Origin: Hordeum vulgare subsp. vulgare
Taxonomy: Eukaryota > Streptophyta > Magnoliopsida > Poales > Poaceae
Length of the DNA stretch: 64,000 bases
NCBI RefSeq assembly: GCF_904849725.1
Contig: NC_058519.1
Span: 105,636,881 to 105,700,880, forward strand
Reading direction: 5' to 3'
Positions 54,703 to 64,000 of this stretch are shown one piece after another. Position 1 is the first letter of the stretch. Every line of letters starts with the position of its first letter. A program made the translations under genes and the position numbers. The notes below the pieces were generated by a model. The model had not been told where the DNA came from, did not search any database, and saw only the letters and a list, made by a program, of their open reading frames with translations.

Positions 54703-55483
54703 TCATATGTAATGTTATATTTGTGCTTTAAGGCACTTCCCTTCCTGTTTTGAAAACTCTATCTTTAACGAGCCACCGGCTTCTACCTCCCTCGTTAACA
54801 ACTGGGCTATGTTTTGTACTTTGTATCCTATGACAATAGGAATTCATTTTTGATAACCAGGCAATCCAACCATGTGATGCGACATAAGAAACATCTTCCG
54901 GAAAAATAGTTCCTCGATGGGTTCCTTTTTCGAGGTTGCTACATAAGTTGTAGTCGGTGTAGCCATTTATCCGCGTAGTGCAGACAACTATTATATACGA
55001 CAAAAAGTGCCGATTATATGGACCTTGTTCATAGCCGACCAAGTTGTCTCTTAAGAAATGCTAGCTTTTGGCTTTACCCGTCTGAGGTACGTATCCGAGC
55101 GAACTCGTCAAACAATCGCAGCGGTGCTCCCTTTATCCCCTAGCGAAAAATATTGGGAACATAGAGGGTAAGCACAAGAGCTAGGCAACCCAGCATTGCA
55201 AGGATCTTAAGTACAATTGATGCATATAATGGTGGGAATCAATGTTGAGTCGAGGTGTGTATATATAAACAAGTAGGTGTGATGAATACATTGAACGACT
55301 TCTTGATGAAGCCCCGAGGTGCTATTTGATCATTCCATTTAGCATGGGTGTTTTGATAAATACTCGAAGTTGTTCGATTAAACTGAACACATCCTGGGAC
55401 CTCTAATAATCCCTACAAAAGAAAACAAAAAACTTTGGCAAAAATAAAAAAGACAATGATGGAAAGAAGGTAACGATGTTGCT
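54703..55483 (-). other. C non-coding region between integrase end and antisense ORF
   Basis: I see no protein-like frame on either strand. It would contain the 3' ends of both opposing transcription units. Confidence 0.5.
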
Positions 55484-56519
55484 CTAGCCGTAGAAACACC
55501 GAAGACGAGTTGCATTCCACGAGTTCGGCTCAAGGCATATGTCCCGTGAGTTGCACATGTGATAAGCTCCTCGTGTTAGGACTTCGTCAACTATAAAAGG
55601 GTCCTCCCACTTTGGGTCAAGTTTATGCTTCTACTTATCTGGGAGGCGTAGGACGAGTTCGCCCGTGTTGTATGCCTTTGCTCGAACTTCCCTCCTCTGA
55701 TAGGGCCGAGCTTGCTATTGATAGAAAGCAGATCAGGCCCGAGCTATGTCGCGCTTGCCTTCCAATGCGTCTAAGTTGTCTTGCCGATCCAACTTAGCCG
55801 CTTTTTCCTCGTACATACGCACCCGAGGTGCATCGTGGATAATGTCGTAGGGGAGGACCGCTTCAGCCCCGTACACCATGAAAAATGGTGTGTACCCCGT
55901 GGAACGATTTGGGGTGGTACACAAGCCCCATAGTACGGATTTGAGCTCCTCCACCCATTGGCAGCCAGACTCTTTTAGAGAATGGACCAGCCGAGGTTTA
56001 ATACCGCTCATAATGAGCCCATTGGCTCTTTTGACTTGTCCATTGGTGTGCGGGTGGTATACGGAGGCATAGTCAAGCTTGATGCCCAAATTTGCGCACC
56101 AATACTTTACCTCCTCGGCGGTGAAATTGGATCCTTTGTCCGTTATTATGCTATGCCGGACACCATAACAGTGTACGACACCGGATATGAAGTCGATTAC
56201 TGGCCCGGCCTTGGTGGAGCTGACAGGCCTTGCTTCAATCCATTTGGTAAACTTGTCAACCATGGCCAGGAGGTATTTCTTTTTCTTGCTCCCCCCCTTT
56301 AAGAGGGCCGACCATATCTAGACCCCATACCGTAAAGGGCCAGGTGATTGGGATTGTCCGAAGAGCTGTTGGGTGCATGTGGCTTTGATTCGTGAAAAGT
56401 TGACACCCCACACAACACTGAACGAGCGTGTGGGCATCCTCTCGGGTTGTCGGACAGAAGAAACCAGCTCGGAAAGCCTTGCTGACCAGGGCCCGTGCTA
56501 CTGCATGGTGACCGCCCAT
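55484..56519 (-). pseudogene. pol: C integrase (broken, catalytic Glu replaced)
   Basis: The zinc-binding part reads HHAVARALVSKAFRAGFFCPTTREDAHTLVQCCVGCQLF, then WPFTVWGLDMVGPLK with the first Asp. A frame break near 56260 leads into the core KFTKWIEARPVSS, second Asp in SIITDKGSNFTA, and HTNGQVKRANG where the third acid, Glu, is Lys (codon 56030-56032). Then follow STGYTPFFMVYGAEAVLPYD and the GPY/F-like KWEDPFIVDEVLTRGAYHM. Stops occur at 55733-55735 and in the tail; the apparent natural end is TAG at 55484-55486. The style (GAEAVLP, TPF) is Tat/Retand-like. Confidence 0.8.
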
Positions 56520-57569
56520 ACCGGCGTGTACTTTGGCCAGAAGCTGCCTTCCTTCTACCTCAGATATGCACCATTGGAGGACTCTTGTGGTGCTCTTTTT
56601 ATATAGCTAGCCCTCGTGGAACTTGTAAGCCTTTGATCGGCGGACGATGCGTCGTGCCTCGGTCTGGTCGTGAGGGAGTTCCTTGCCCACGAGATAAGCA
56701 AGGAAGGGTTCGGTCCATGGCACGATTATTGTCGTGACCTCGTGGGCTGAGGGCGTTTATTAAATTGAAGTTTCACCAATGATTTGATCATCTTGCTCGG
56801 CTATAGGTGGTATAATCTGCTCTTCACCATCGGATCATGTGCTACCCACTTCATCCTGCCATACCACATATGGCTTAAAAAGACTTTCTAGGAACGTGTT
56901 GCTCGGGACGGGGTCGCTCTTTGCGCCTAAGCGGGCGAGAACGTCCGCGGCTTTGTAGTTGTCCCTTGAGACATGGTGGAACTCCAACCCCTTGAATCAT
57001 AGTGATATCTTGAGGACAACATTTCTATATGCTTCCATCTTTGGATTTTTTGCATCAAATTCGTCATTGATTTGTGAGATGGCGAGGTTAGAGTCTTCTC
57101 GAACCTCGAGCCATTGTATGCCCATTGAGACCGCCATTCAAAGACTATGTAGTAGCGCCTCGTACTCTGCTGCGTTATTCGAGTCGACATACATGATACG
57201 TAGCGCGTACCGAACATTATCCTCGTAGGGGATATGAGGATCACTCCACCCCCAGACCGGCGAGAGTTTTGGACCCGTCAAAGTACATGGTCCAATGAGC
57301 GTAAGTGCTATACTCTCTGGGAAGTTTGTCCCCAGTCCATTCAGCGACGAAGACGGCCATTACTTGAGATTTGATAGCTCGTCGTGGCTCTTAGGTGATC
57401 TCAAATGACAGGAGCTCAATGTCCTATTCGGCAATTCGTCCGGTGGCGTCCTTGTTGTTAATGATGTCGCTCAATGGTAGTTCCGAAGTCACAGTGACCG
57501 CACATTCCTGGAAATAATGTCTCACTTTTGCGCGATGCCATAAACACTTTGTAAGCGATCTTTTTGTAG
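56520..57569 (-). pseudogene. pol: C RNase H region (heavily broken, cut by D)
   Basis: Minus-strand fragments read HYFQECAVTVTSELPLSDIINNKDATGRIAE, IKSQVMAVFVAEWTG, WTMYFDGSKT and NAAEYEALLHSLRMAVSMGIQWLEVREDSNLAISQINDEFDAKNPKMEAYRNVV in more than one frame. This is the RT connection and RNase H of a Tat-like Gypsy pol. D's LTR begins at 57570 and removes the rest of RT from view. Between about 56520 and 56930 lies the linker toward integrase, with no clear motif. Confidence 0.75.
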
Positions 57570-57924
57570 TGTGAAAGCACAATTGCTCCCTAGGGTGGTT
57601 TTGATAATTGATCACAACATAAGCGTCATTGGACTAATATGTTTATCCAAGTATATTTCATAAAATTTCAAAAGACGCTTTGGCTAAAGGCTTATGTGGA
57701 GATGCCCGTTGATGCAAGGAAGGACTGGGATTGGTCCAAGCTTCAAGCTAAAAGACTCTTCATTTTATATTATGAGAAATCACATTTGAGTCCATAGGAA
57801 AGCCAATACTATTAAAAGGGGGTGAGGTATTAAAATGAACTGGTTGCTCAAGTTCTTAAAGTTAGCCACCAAAATACTCAGTTTTTTCGCACATAACCAT
57901 TATGTCCAAAACCACATACTCAAA

Positions 57925-58245
57925 ATCGGCGCCACCAACTTTCCCATTTCCGCCTCACCGAGTTTGATCTCAGACAGAACCCTAGCCATTCCCACAAAAT
58001 CGGTGCAACCGAAACCATGTCGGTGCTACCGAGTTTGGGTGACCAACTTTCGGCTTCCTCGGTACACAAAATTAGAATTTACGAGTTTGAGTATCGGTGT
58101 CATCGAGTTTGGTCATCTGACCGTTAGCCACCTTTTCGGTGCCATCGAGTTTCGTATATCGGTTCCACCGATATTCAAAAGTTGTTGCCTTTAGTGAAAG
58201 TCGGTACCATCGAGTTTATGACTTCGGCTTCACCGAGTTTGCCAC
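57925..58245 (+). repeat. Degenerate ACCGAGTTT repeats in D LTR
   Basis: At least seven loose copies of (A/C)C(C/A)TCGAGTTT or ACCGAGTTTG occur every 30-70 bases, several preceded by TCGGT, giving partial CGGTG...CACCG inverted pairs. Confidence 0.65.
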
Positions 58246-58278
58246 TTTAGGTGTAACGGTTTGATTTTGTGTGTTTCC

Positions 58279-58286
58279 TATATATA
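58279..58286 (+). promoter_or_regulatory. D LTR TATA box candidate
   Basis: TTTCCTATATATACCCC follows the degenerate repeats, about 710 bases into the LTR. Confidence 0.55.
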
Positions 58287-59088
58287 CCCCTTCAACCACC
58301 TCCCGTTCATGGGAGAAGCACTCAGAACATACACTTCATTGCCAGATCCATTTTTCTAAGAGAGAGCCACCTACTCATGTGTTGGGACCAAGATACTCCA
58401 TTCCAATCATTTGAAACTTGATCTCTAGCCTCCCCAAGTTTCATTTCACCAAATCAGTCTCTCCCATCCATGCCTATTCCGTGAGAGAGTGAGTTTGTGT
58501 TGAGGAGACTATCTTTCGAAGCACAAGAGCAAGGAGCTCATCGTTCTACCACATCTATTATCTTTTGTAGGGTGGTGCCTCCTAGATTGGTTAGGTGTCA
58601 CTTGGGAGCCTCCTACTTCGTGTTGTGGAGTTGAACCAAGATGTCTATAAGGGCAAGGAGATTGCATACTTTGTGAAGATCTACTGTGAGTAAGGCTAGT
58701 CCTTCATGGGCAGAAGCCATGGTTGAATTGACAAGCCGCTTCTTCGTGGACCCTTCGTGGGTGGAGCCCTCCGTGGACTCTCGTAGCCGTTACCCTCCAT
58801 GGGTTGAAGTCTCCACTAACATGGACGTCCGATAGCGCCACCTATCGGAACAACTCCAAAAATCGTCGTGTCAATCTCATGCATTTGATCTCCCTACCTT
58901 ACTCCTTTGCTTTACATTTGCATGTTTTACATTCCGCTGCTACACTCTTAGAACTGCATGCGTAGGTTGTACTTGACTTTCCTTAAGTACCAAAACTGCC
59001 CCTCAACTAGAATTGAGAAAAGGCTAAGTTTTTATCTTGTCAAGTAGTCTAATCAGCCCCCCTCTAGACATACTTTCGATCCTACAAG

Positions 59089-59099
59089 TGGTATCAGAT
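59089..59099 (+). other. D primer-binding site, initiator-Met type
   Basis: TGGTATCAGAT starts two bases after the LTR end. Confidence 0.8.
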
Positions 59100-59127
59100 A
59101 TTTGGTCTCCATTGCATTGGTTTCACA

Positions 59128-60144
59128 ACCTAGGAGGGTATTGCATCTAGTGAGGGAAATTATCACCGTAGAGGTTCATACTTCGATGGCATTAATTTTG
59201 CCAGTTGGAAGCATAAGATGAAAATGCATATTCTTGGTTTTAGTACTCACGTATGGGATGTTATTCGTGTTGGTGTGCAAGGTGATTTCTTCAAAGAAGG
59301 GCGTGAAACGGATCGTGATGCGACAACCAATGAACTGAAGATGTTGCAACTCAATGCACAAGCGTGCGACATCATCTTCAACTGTCTATGCCCCGAAGAA
59401 TTAAAAAAAATCAGCCGCCTTAAGAATGCAAAAGAAATTTAGGATACTTTAATCGATATGCACGAAGGTACTGATTCTGTCAGAGAATCTAAGTTGGATG
59501 TGCTTCAAAGTCAGCTTGACAAGTTCAAGATGAAGGATGGTGAAGGTGTCGCTGAAAAGTACTCTAGGCTAGCTCTCATCACCAATGACATTGCCGGCTT
59601 AGGAAGTGAAGAGATGACCGACAAATTCATCATCAAGAAGATACTTAGAGATCTTGATGGAAAGTATGACACCGTGTGCACATTGATTCAAATGATGCCA
59701 AACTACAAAGATCTCAAGCCAACTAAAGTCATTGGTAGGATTGTTGCTCATGAGATGTCACTCAAGGACAAAGATGAGCTGCAGAACAAGTCAAGTGGTG
59801 TTTTAAAAGCTTCATTTGATGCTCCCGCTACTTCAAAATACAATCTTGTCACTGTTGAAGAGATAAGCCTCATGGTCAGAAAATTCAACAAGTTTTATAA
59901 GAGTAGAGGCAAAGAGAGAAGCTCAAGCTCAAGACAAGTTGAGAAGCGTTCGTCCAGTCGTGAACGAAATTGCTACAACTGTGGGAAGCCCGGACACTAC
60001 TCCGATGAGTTCTCGGCTCCCTACAAACGAAGAGAAGAGTCACCTAGAAGACGAGGCTCAAGAGATGAGTCACCTAGCAGAGAGAGAAGGAGTAGAGAAA
60101 ATCGTTATGAACGAAGACACTCACGGAGAGGCAAGGAATCATAG
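59128..60144 (+). pseudogene. gag: D gag (UBN2-type, stop codon and lost zinc ligand)
   Basis: The frame reads YFDGINFASWKHKMKMHILGFSTHVWDVI, then LQLNAQACDIIFNCLCPEELKKISRLKNAKEI, a TAG at 59440-59442, DTLIDMHEGTDSVRESKLDVLQSQLDKFKMKDGEGVAEKYSRL and KIILRDLDG-type capsid text: a UBN2 Copia gag. No ATG lies at the natural start, since the first Met in frame is at 59218. The zinc knuckle is C-Y-N-C-G-K-P-G-H-Y-S-D-E-F: the fourth ligand, Cys, is Phe (60010-60012). The tail is rich in Arg, Ser and Glu (RREESPRRRGSRDESPSRERRSRENRYERR). It ends at 60142-60144. Confidence 0.85.
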
Positions 60145-61400
60145 AAGAAGGACAAATAAACCAAGAGCAGCTCAAGAAGAAGATATCAAGCTCATGTTGG
60201 TGAACGGGTTTGTGGCTCTGAGTCTAACAACCTATCCGAGAGAAGATACCACTCCAACTCTGACTATAGTCAATATGAAGGTGTTGCCGGCATTGCACTT
60301 GTTTCCTCAAACTCCTATGACTTATTTGATTCACCAAATGAAGGATTCAGAAACTGCTTCATGGCTAAAGGCCCCAAGGTATCACACTCCGAGTATCTTT
60401 ATTTAAGTAGTGATGAGGATAACTTCTTAGGAGAAGATGACTTGCTCTTTTATTAAACTAGTGATTGCACTAAAAATGAACTTGCTGATTATCATGATTG
60501 TCAAGTGAAATTGAATGATGATGATAAGAAATAGATTGAAAGACTAACTCAAGAACTAAACACTCTTAAGTTAGCTCATGAACCTACTCTAGAAGATCAT
60601 AGAGAGCTTGCAAGAACTCATGCGAAGCTACGCTTCTAGAAGCTCAATTTGGAGAAATAGCATGAGTTCCTAAGGCGCTCAGTGATGATCTTCGAAAGAA
60701 GAGTTCTTCTTATCTAGACAAATGATTACTCTTGTCTACTTTTGTTACACATGTTAAACCTAAGAACACTAGTAACAAAGGCAAGATAGTTTCTTCATCT
60801 AGTAACAACCATGCTAAAGCTAAACCTAATGACGTTGTTGCTAGTGGCTCTCTTGATTCCACTAATTATTCTCTTAGCCAAGTTACACTTGAGCAAGAAA
60901 ACGATTTATTGAAAGGTATTATAGAGAGAGGTGTCTTCAAGAGTCTTACCGGAAGTAACCAATTTGAGGAAACTGTGCGCAAGAAAGGAGGACATTGAAA
61001 GAAACAAGGTGTTGGCTACTTCAACGTCAACGGAGATGATTGGTAAGAAGGTCCATATCCCATTCCTAAGTTTGTTCATCAAGAGGAGAAGTATGATCCT
61101 ACTACTCCCAAGGGAACAAGCTCACAATATGACCTTCTACCACAAGATCACAAGGGCAAGGGAAAACTTCAAGAAGACATTGGCTTATTTGAAAAGGAAC
61201 CCAAGTCAAGGTCATGTGGATTCCCAAGGACACTTCTAGCACTACCTCATCTAGTGCTACCACAACTCCAAGGATCCCCATCAAGTTGATGTGGATTCTC
61301 AAGAGGAAGACTAGAAAGTTCTTGAGGGGTGACTCCACCAATAAAATATACTCTCATTCATTTTCGCAAGAACTATATGCAATCAACCTCAACCATAAGC
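60145..61400 (+). pseudogene. D gag extension (decayed)
   Basis: Mixed-frame fragments continue the gag. They include FVALSLTTYPRED, then in another frame SSNSYDLFDSPNEGFRNCFMAKGPKVSHSEYLYLSSDEDNFLGEDDLL, then LTQELNTLKLAHEPTLEDHRELARTHAKL, HVKPKNTSNKGKIVSSSSNNHAKAKPNDVVASGS and LSQVTLEQENDLLKGIIERGVFKSLTGSNQFEETVRKKGGH. The acidic and coiled-coil style matches the long gag C-terminus of Maximus-type Sireviruses. Many stops and shifts. Confidence 0.65.
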
Positions 61401-62185
61401 ATTAGTTCAAGGAGTCACACATTCCCTCTAACGTAAGCAAGGAACAAGGTAATTAATGCATCTTTGGACATCATCCCATTTGTGTTTCACTCCATGTCCA
61501 TAGATATTATTGTATATGTTCCTCGTGCTTTGGGACTAACCCATGTAGGTGAGAGGAGTAAGAAACAACAAGGATTGCTCCCAACCTAAGATGATCTTCA
61601 TCAACATTGAGCATCCACCACTACTTCACCTACTTGAAGTCTTCTACGACAAAACCCAAGGTTAGTTTATCCCTCTTAGGGGGGATGTCATATCAAGGGG
61701 GAACTTTACTCTAAACCTTGAGTATAAGCATCTCCTAAGGATATGAACACATTAATGCTTATGTAAAAGTGGTGACCCCACTTGTGCTTAACGATGAGTA
61801 TGACCTATGATCAAGTATTCTTACTTGGCTCCTAAGTCAATATACTCATATATAGATGACTTTGTCATCGCTCTAGTGCTTGATAGATGCTAGGATGTTT
61901 GTGCATGTTCACCATATTTTATCTATCATCTTATTGTGTGAGCATGTTGGTCTGCATATTCTTGCTCATTCAAGGACATCCAATTGTTGTTATTTGGCTC
62001 TTGATTTATCTTTTGCCAATAGGATGGAAAATAATGCCTAGGAATATCCTCTAGCTATGTATGCTTTCTCATCTCAAGTTCTATTCATGCTTAATCACAA
62101 AACTTGAACAAGCACTTGTCGATCCGTCTGTGTGAAGGAGCACCCAGAGTTCCGTATTGTTAAAGGCTGCCTTCCAAAACCTCTT
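61401..62185 (+). other. D non-coding segment with polypurine-like runs where pol would be
   Basis: There is no protease, integrase, RT or RNase H motif in any frame. Purine-rich CTTAGGGGGGATG (61676) and ATCAAGGGGGAAC (61691) resemble the repeated polypurine tracts that Sireviruses carry after pol. The text therefore looks like post-pol sequence joined directly to the gag extension. Confidence 0.55.
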
Positions 62186-62189
62186 TGTG

Positions 62190-62890
62190 AATCTGGGTGA
62201 AACCAACCACACAAACACGGTTCCACCAAATTACCCAAGTTTATTTGGGTTTTCAATCTCTGTACCACCGAAATCACCAACTTGGTTACACCGAGTTTCC
62301 CTGTCAGCTGACTGCAGAGGAACACAGTGACACCGATTTTGTAATCTCGACGCCACCGACAGCGAAAGGGTATATATTCTGGCGGACGGGATTTTGAGAT
62401 CAATTCCTCAAAAACCCTCTGTCTCAAACCCTAAGCTTCCTGAAGGACCCATGGTCTTCGCCTTTGCCTCCCCGAGCACCTCCGCCGTTGGGATTCACCG
62501 TCGTCGATGAAATCTTCACCGCCGTCGCCGCCGTAGTCGGACTGCCACCAAATTAGGGTATGAATCCTCTTTTCTCTTGCGCTCTTTTGATCAATCTCAT
62601 GCGCATTTGAATTTTTATATACAAGCCACCATGTGCAAACCCATCCTTCTACCAGAAAATCTCGTAGCATAGAGAATGGTGGAATTTAGGATCTGATCTC
62701 CCGCAGCATGGAACTCGGTGAGACCAAGTTGGTAAAATTGGCTCCACCGATTTCAGTTTTAGGGTTCGTGAGAAGCAACTCGGTGAGACCCAGTAGTTAT
62801 TTTCGGTGACACCAAAAAAGACTGTCATGTCTCTATTATTCGAGTAGAACTTCTCGGTAACTCCGAAATGGCCAACCCGGTGCTACCGAT
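62190..62890 (+). repeat. D internal ACCGA/TCGGT degenerate repeats
   Basis: About ten loose copies in both orientations (ACACCGAGTTT near 62300; CTCGGTGAGACC near 62711 and 62781; CTCGGTAACTCC near 62852; GTGCTACCGATTT near 62881) match the motif of D's LTR. They flank the TATA and intron candidate below. Confidence 0.6.
62371..62378 (+). promoter_or_regulatory. D internal TATA box candidate
   Basis: GGGTATATATTCTGG is followed by a leader-like stretch (CCTCAAAAACCCTCTGTCTCAAACCC) of the sort found in plant 5' untranslated regions. It sits about 670 bases ahead of the ORF at 63043. Confidence 0.45.
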
Positions 62891-63042
62891 TTACATTCAA
62901 CAAAAGAGCATACCCCATGTTTCTGAATTCAAACTTTGAAAACCTTCTGTGTTTTGTGATGCTCAACAGTTCTTCTCCTCTATATCCTTTCACATGTTTG
63001 CTTGTCTGCTGGTTTGCTGCTGAGTTGTTGCTTGTGTGCCAG
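62558..63042 (+). other. D candidate leader intron
   Basis: Donor AGG|GTATGA at 62558 and acceptor TTGCTTGTGTGCCAG directly before the ATG at 63043 would remove 485 T-rich bases and join the leader to the ORF. Without splicing, an ATG at 62917 adds a 42-residue hydrophobic N-terminus instead. Confidence 0.4.
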
Positions 63043-63963
63043 ATGTCAGGATCTGAGGATAGCCCGAATGATTTCATAGAAAACAGTGTTGAGATGGACT
63101 CAAGCACAAATCCTGAGAAGACAACTTCTGACCCAAGTTCTCCCAGCTCCTATGGCTTGCCCAAAGCAGCCACCAGGCAGAGAAAGAATCTTGATTCAGA
63201 TGAAGAGGACTCAGATTTTGTGCCAGAGGAAATTTCAGCTCCTCCAAAGGCTCCTAAGAAGACTGTCAGGAAGGAGTATGCTAAGCCTGATGATCTTACA
63301 GCTCCTAAATTTGCAAGACAAAGTACAACACTTTCCATTGACAATCCTGCTAAGAAGGCTGGTGCAAAGAGAGATAGGAAGAGGGTAATTCATGTTGTTG
63401 GGAGACAAACCTCCATGTATGAGGACCCAGAAGACGCTGCTCGAGAAGATGAAGTCCCAGCTGATGCCCCTCTTCCTCCTAAGAAGAAGAAGCTCATGGC
63501 TGATGCCATGCCCAGGAAATCTGCTCCTAAGCCTCCTTCTAAGACTAAGAAGGTTGTAGCTCATAAGAAGACCACAAAGGACATTCCTGCAACTGCCAAG
63601 GAGAAATTCCCTGCTTCCAAAGCCTTTGTTGCAGAGGAAGAAGAAGAGAATGCACCCATTCTCAGAAAACTCCGACCAAATTTGCCACTGCATAATGATG
63701 CTCATCCAGTAGCTGGAGATATGAAGAAGAGGAAATATGCAGGTTTGAGGAAATGGATAGCTGCAGATCCATATGCCATAAGGAGAAGAACTGTTGTTGA
63801 TCCAAGGTTTCACACAAAAGAACAACAAGATTTCTATGAGACTATTTTGTATGACAAAATTCCAGCTGTTAGTGACATGAGATATGTTAACTCGGCTTAC
63901 ATCAAAGCCAATGAAGATTTCTTTCCCCCACGTGCAAGAAAACTTCAAGTCTGCGGACATTGA
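63043..63963 (+). CDS. D 3' ORF, 306 residues before a frame break, lysine- and acid-rich, unknown function
   Basis: From ATG at 63043 the protein starts MSGSEDSPNDFIENSVEMD and alternates acidic (LDSDEEDSDFVPEE; EEEEEN near 200) and Lys/Pro-rich basic segments. It has a nuclear-localisation-like PPKKKKL near residue 146. From about residue 225 a more globular part begins (KYAGLRKWIAADPYAIRRRTVVDPRFHTKEQQDFYETILYDKIP), in the style of the putative plant transposon protein domain. Sireviruses often carry such an env-like ORF before the 3' LTR. A frame change near 63935 produces the stop at 63961-63963; the next frame continues KSADIEDFVGKEMTPWND to the window edge. A host gene is unlikely given the LTR-like surroundings. 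Confidence 0.6.
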   Translation: MSGSEDSPNDFIENSVEMDSSTNPEKTTSDPSSPSSYGLPKAATRQRKNLDSDEEDSDFVPEEISAPPKAPKKTVRKEYAKPDDLTAPKFARQSTTLSIDNPAKKAGAKRDRKRVIHVVGRQTSMYEDPEDAAREDEVPADAPLPPKKKKLMADAMPRKSAPKPPSKTKKVVAHKKTTKDIPATAKEKFPASKAFVAEEEEENAPILRKLRPNLPLHNDAHPVAGDMKKRKYAGLRKWIAADPYAIRRRTVVDPRFHTKEQQDFYETILYDKIPAVSDMRYVNSAYIKANEDFFPPRARKLQVCGH

Positions 63964-64000
63964 GGATTTTGTTGGAAAAGAGATGACCCCATGGAATGAT

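Larger units (their letters stand above)
27938..57569 (-). mobile_element. C: Tat-like Ty3/Gypsy retrotransposon, oldest layer, interrupted by A2 and D
   Basis: Outside A1, A2 and D, the leftover pieces 27938-28930 and 53669-57569 join into one sequence. On the minus strand, 57569 down to 55484 encodes the RT/RNase H junction, RNase H and integrase of a Tat/Retand-like Gypsy element. On the plus strand, 27938-54702 (minus A2) holds an antisense reading frame with intron-like gaps, a known peculiarity of the Tat lineage. Neither LTR is in view: the 3' side runs under A1 and off the left edge, and the RT side is cut by D at 57570. The code is full of stops, consistent with being the oldest insertion. 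Confidence 0.75.
57570..59086 (+). repeat. D 5' LTR
   Basis: It is 1517 bases, TG...CA, bounded by C's pol on the left and the primer-binding site on the right. The second LTR is outside the window, so the limits rest on termini and primer-binding site. Confidence 0.8.
57570..64000 (+). mobile_element. D: Sirevirus-like Ty1/Copia derivative, pol apparently missing, right end outside window
   Basis: The LTR TGTGAAAGCAC...CGATCCTACA is followed by an initiator-Met type primer-binding site and a gag of the UBN2 plus zinc-knuckle plus RS-rich type found in Maximus-like Sireviruses. After the decayed gag extension (to about 61400), polypurine-like runs appear at 61676-61703 and then a 3' type region with a second ORF. 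No protease, integrase, RT or RNase H motif is seen in between. It is inserted in C's RT/RNase H, with TGTAG at 57565-57569 as the likely left target copy; the right copy is not in view. Confidence 0.8.

Noticed and set aside
63043..63963. Host nuclear protein gene
   Set aside because: Although the protein looks chromatin-like with a nuclear signal, it lies inside D, is flanked by repeats of D's LTR type, and has a frame break. An accessory transposon ORF is the simpler reading.

Overview
This window is a gene-free stack of nested LTR retrotransposons from a large grass genome. It is almost certainly Triticeae (wheat, Aegilops, rye or barley). The evidence is an Angela/BARE/WIS-type Copia element, Athila-clade Gypsy elements whose LTRs begin TGATACGTC, and a very high density of full-length, target-site-duplicated insertions. 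I find no host protein-coding gene, rRNA, tRNA gene or CRISPR array. The names A1, A2, B, C, D and E are mine.

Layout. The oldest layer is C, a Tat-like Ty3/Gypsy element read on the minus strand, visible as 27938-28930, 53669-57569 and probably beyond the left edge. A1 (1-27937, plus, Athila-type Gypsy, left end cut by the window) ends directly against C. Its 3' LTR was hit by B (7630-26462, plus, TSD ATATT), a non-autonomous relative with gag, protease and an extra ORF but no RT or integrase. B's 5' LTR was in turn hit by an Angela/BARE-type Copia element (8420-17335, minus, TSD CCGGC/CCGGT). A2 (28931-53663, plus, TSD CCAAT) is a second copy of the A1 family in C. Its pol was split by E (33843-48107, minus, TSD GAAAT), a chromodomain Gypsy element with 4.26-kb LTRs. 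D (57570 to the right edge, plus) is a Sirevirus-like Copia derivative inserted into C's pol.

How the parts work together. Each element carries LTRs, a primer-binding site (tRNA-Asp type in A and B, initiator-Met type in Angela, D and E), gag/pol remnants and a polypurine tract. All polyproteins carry stops, frameshifts or catalytic-residue changes, so nothing here looks autonomous now. B probably depended on proteins from A-type relatives, since it shares their primer-binding site, polypurine tract and LTR ends.

The most unusual signal is a shared architecture around the accessory 3' ORFs. In A1, A2 and B an LTR-like module containing a strong hairpin (outer core CCACAAGC...GCTTGTGG, inner stem varying but still pairing) lies just before the extra ORF, and a second polypurine tract lies just after it. 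D shows something comparable in an unrelated Copia lineage: LTR-like ACCGAGTTT/CTCGGTG repeats, a TATA box and a candidate intron precede its 3' ORF. E has an undescribed-looking acidic-tailed ORF between its 5' LTR and gag.
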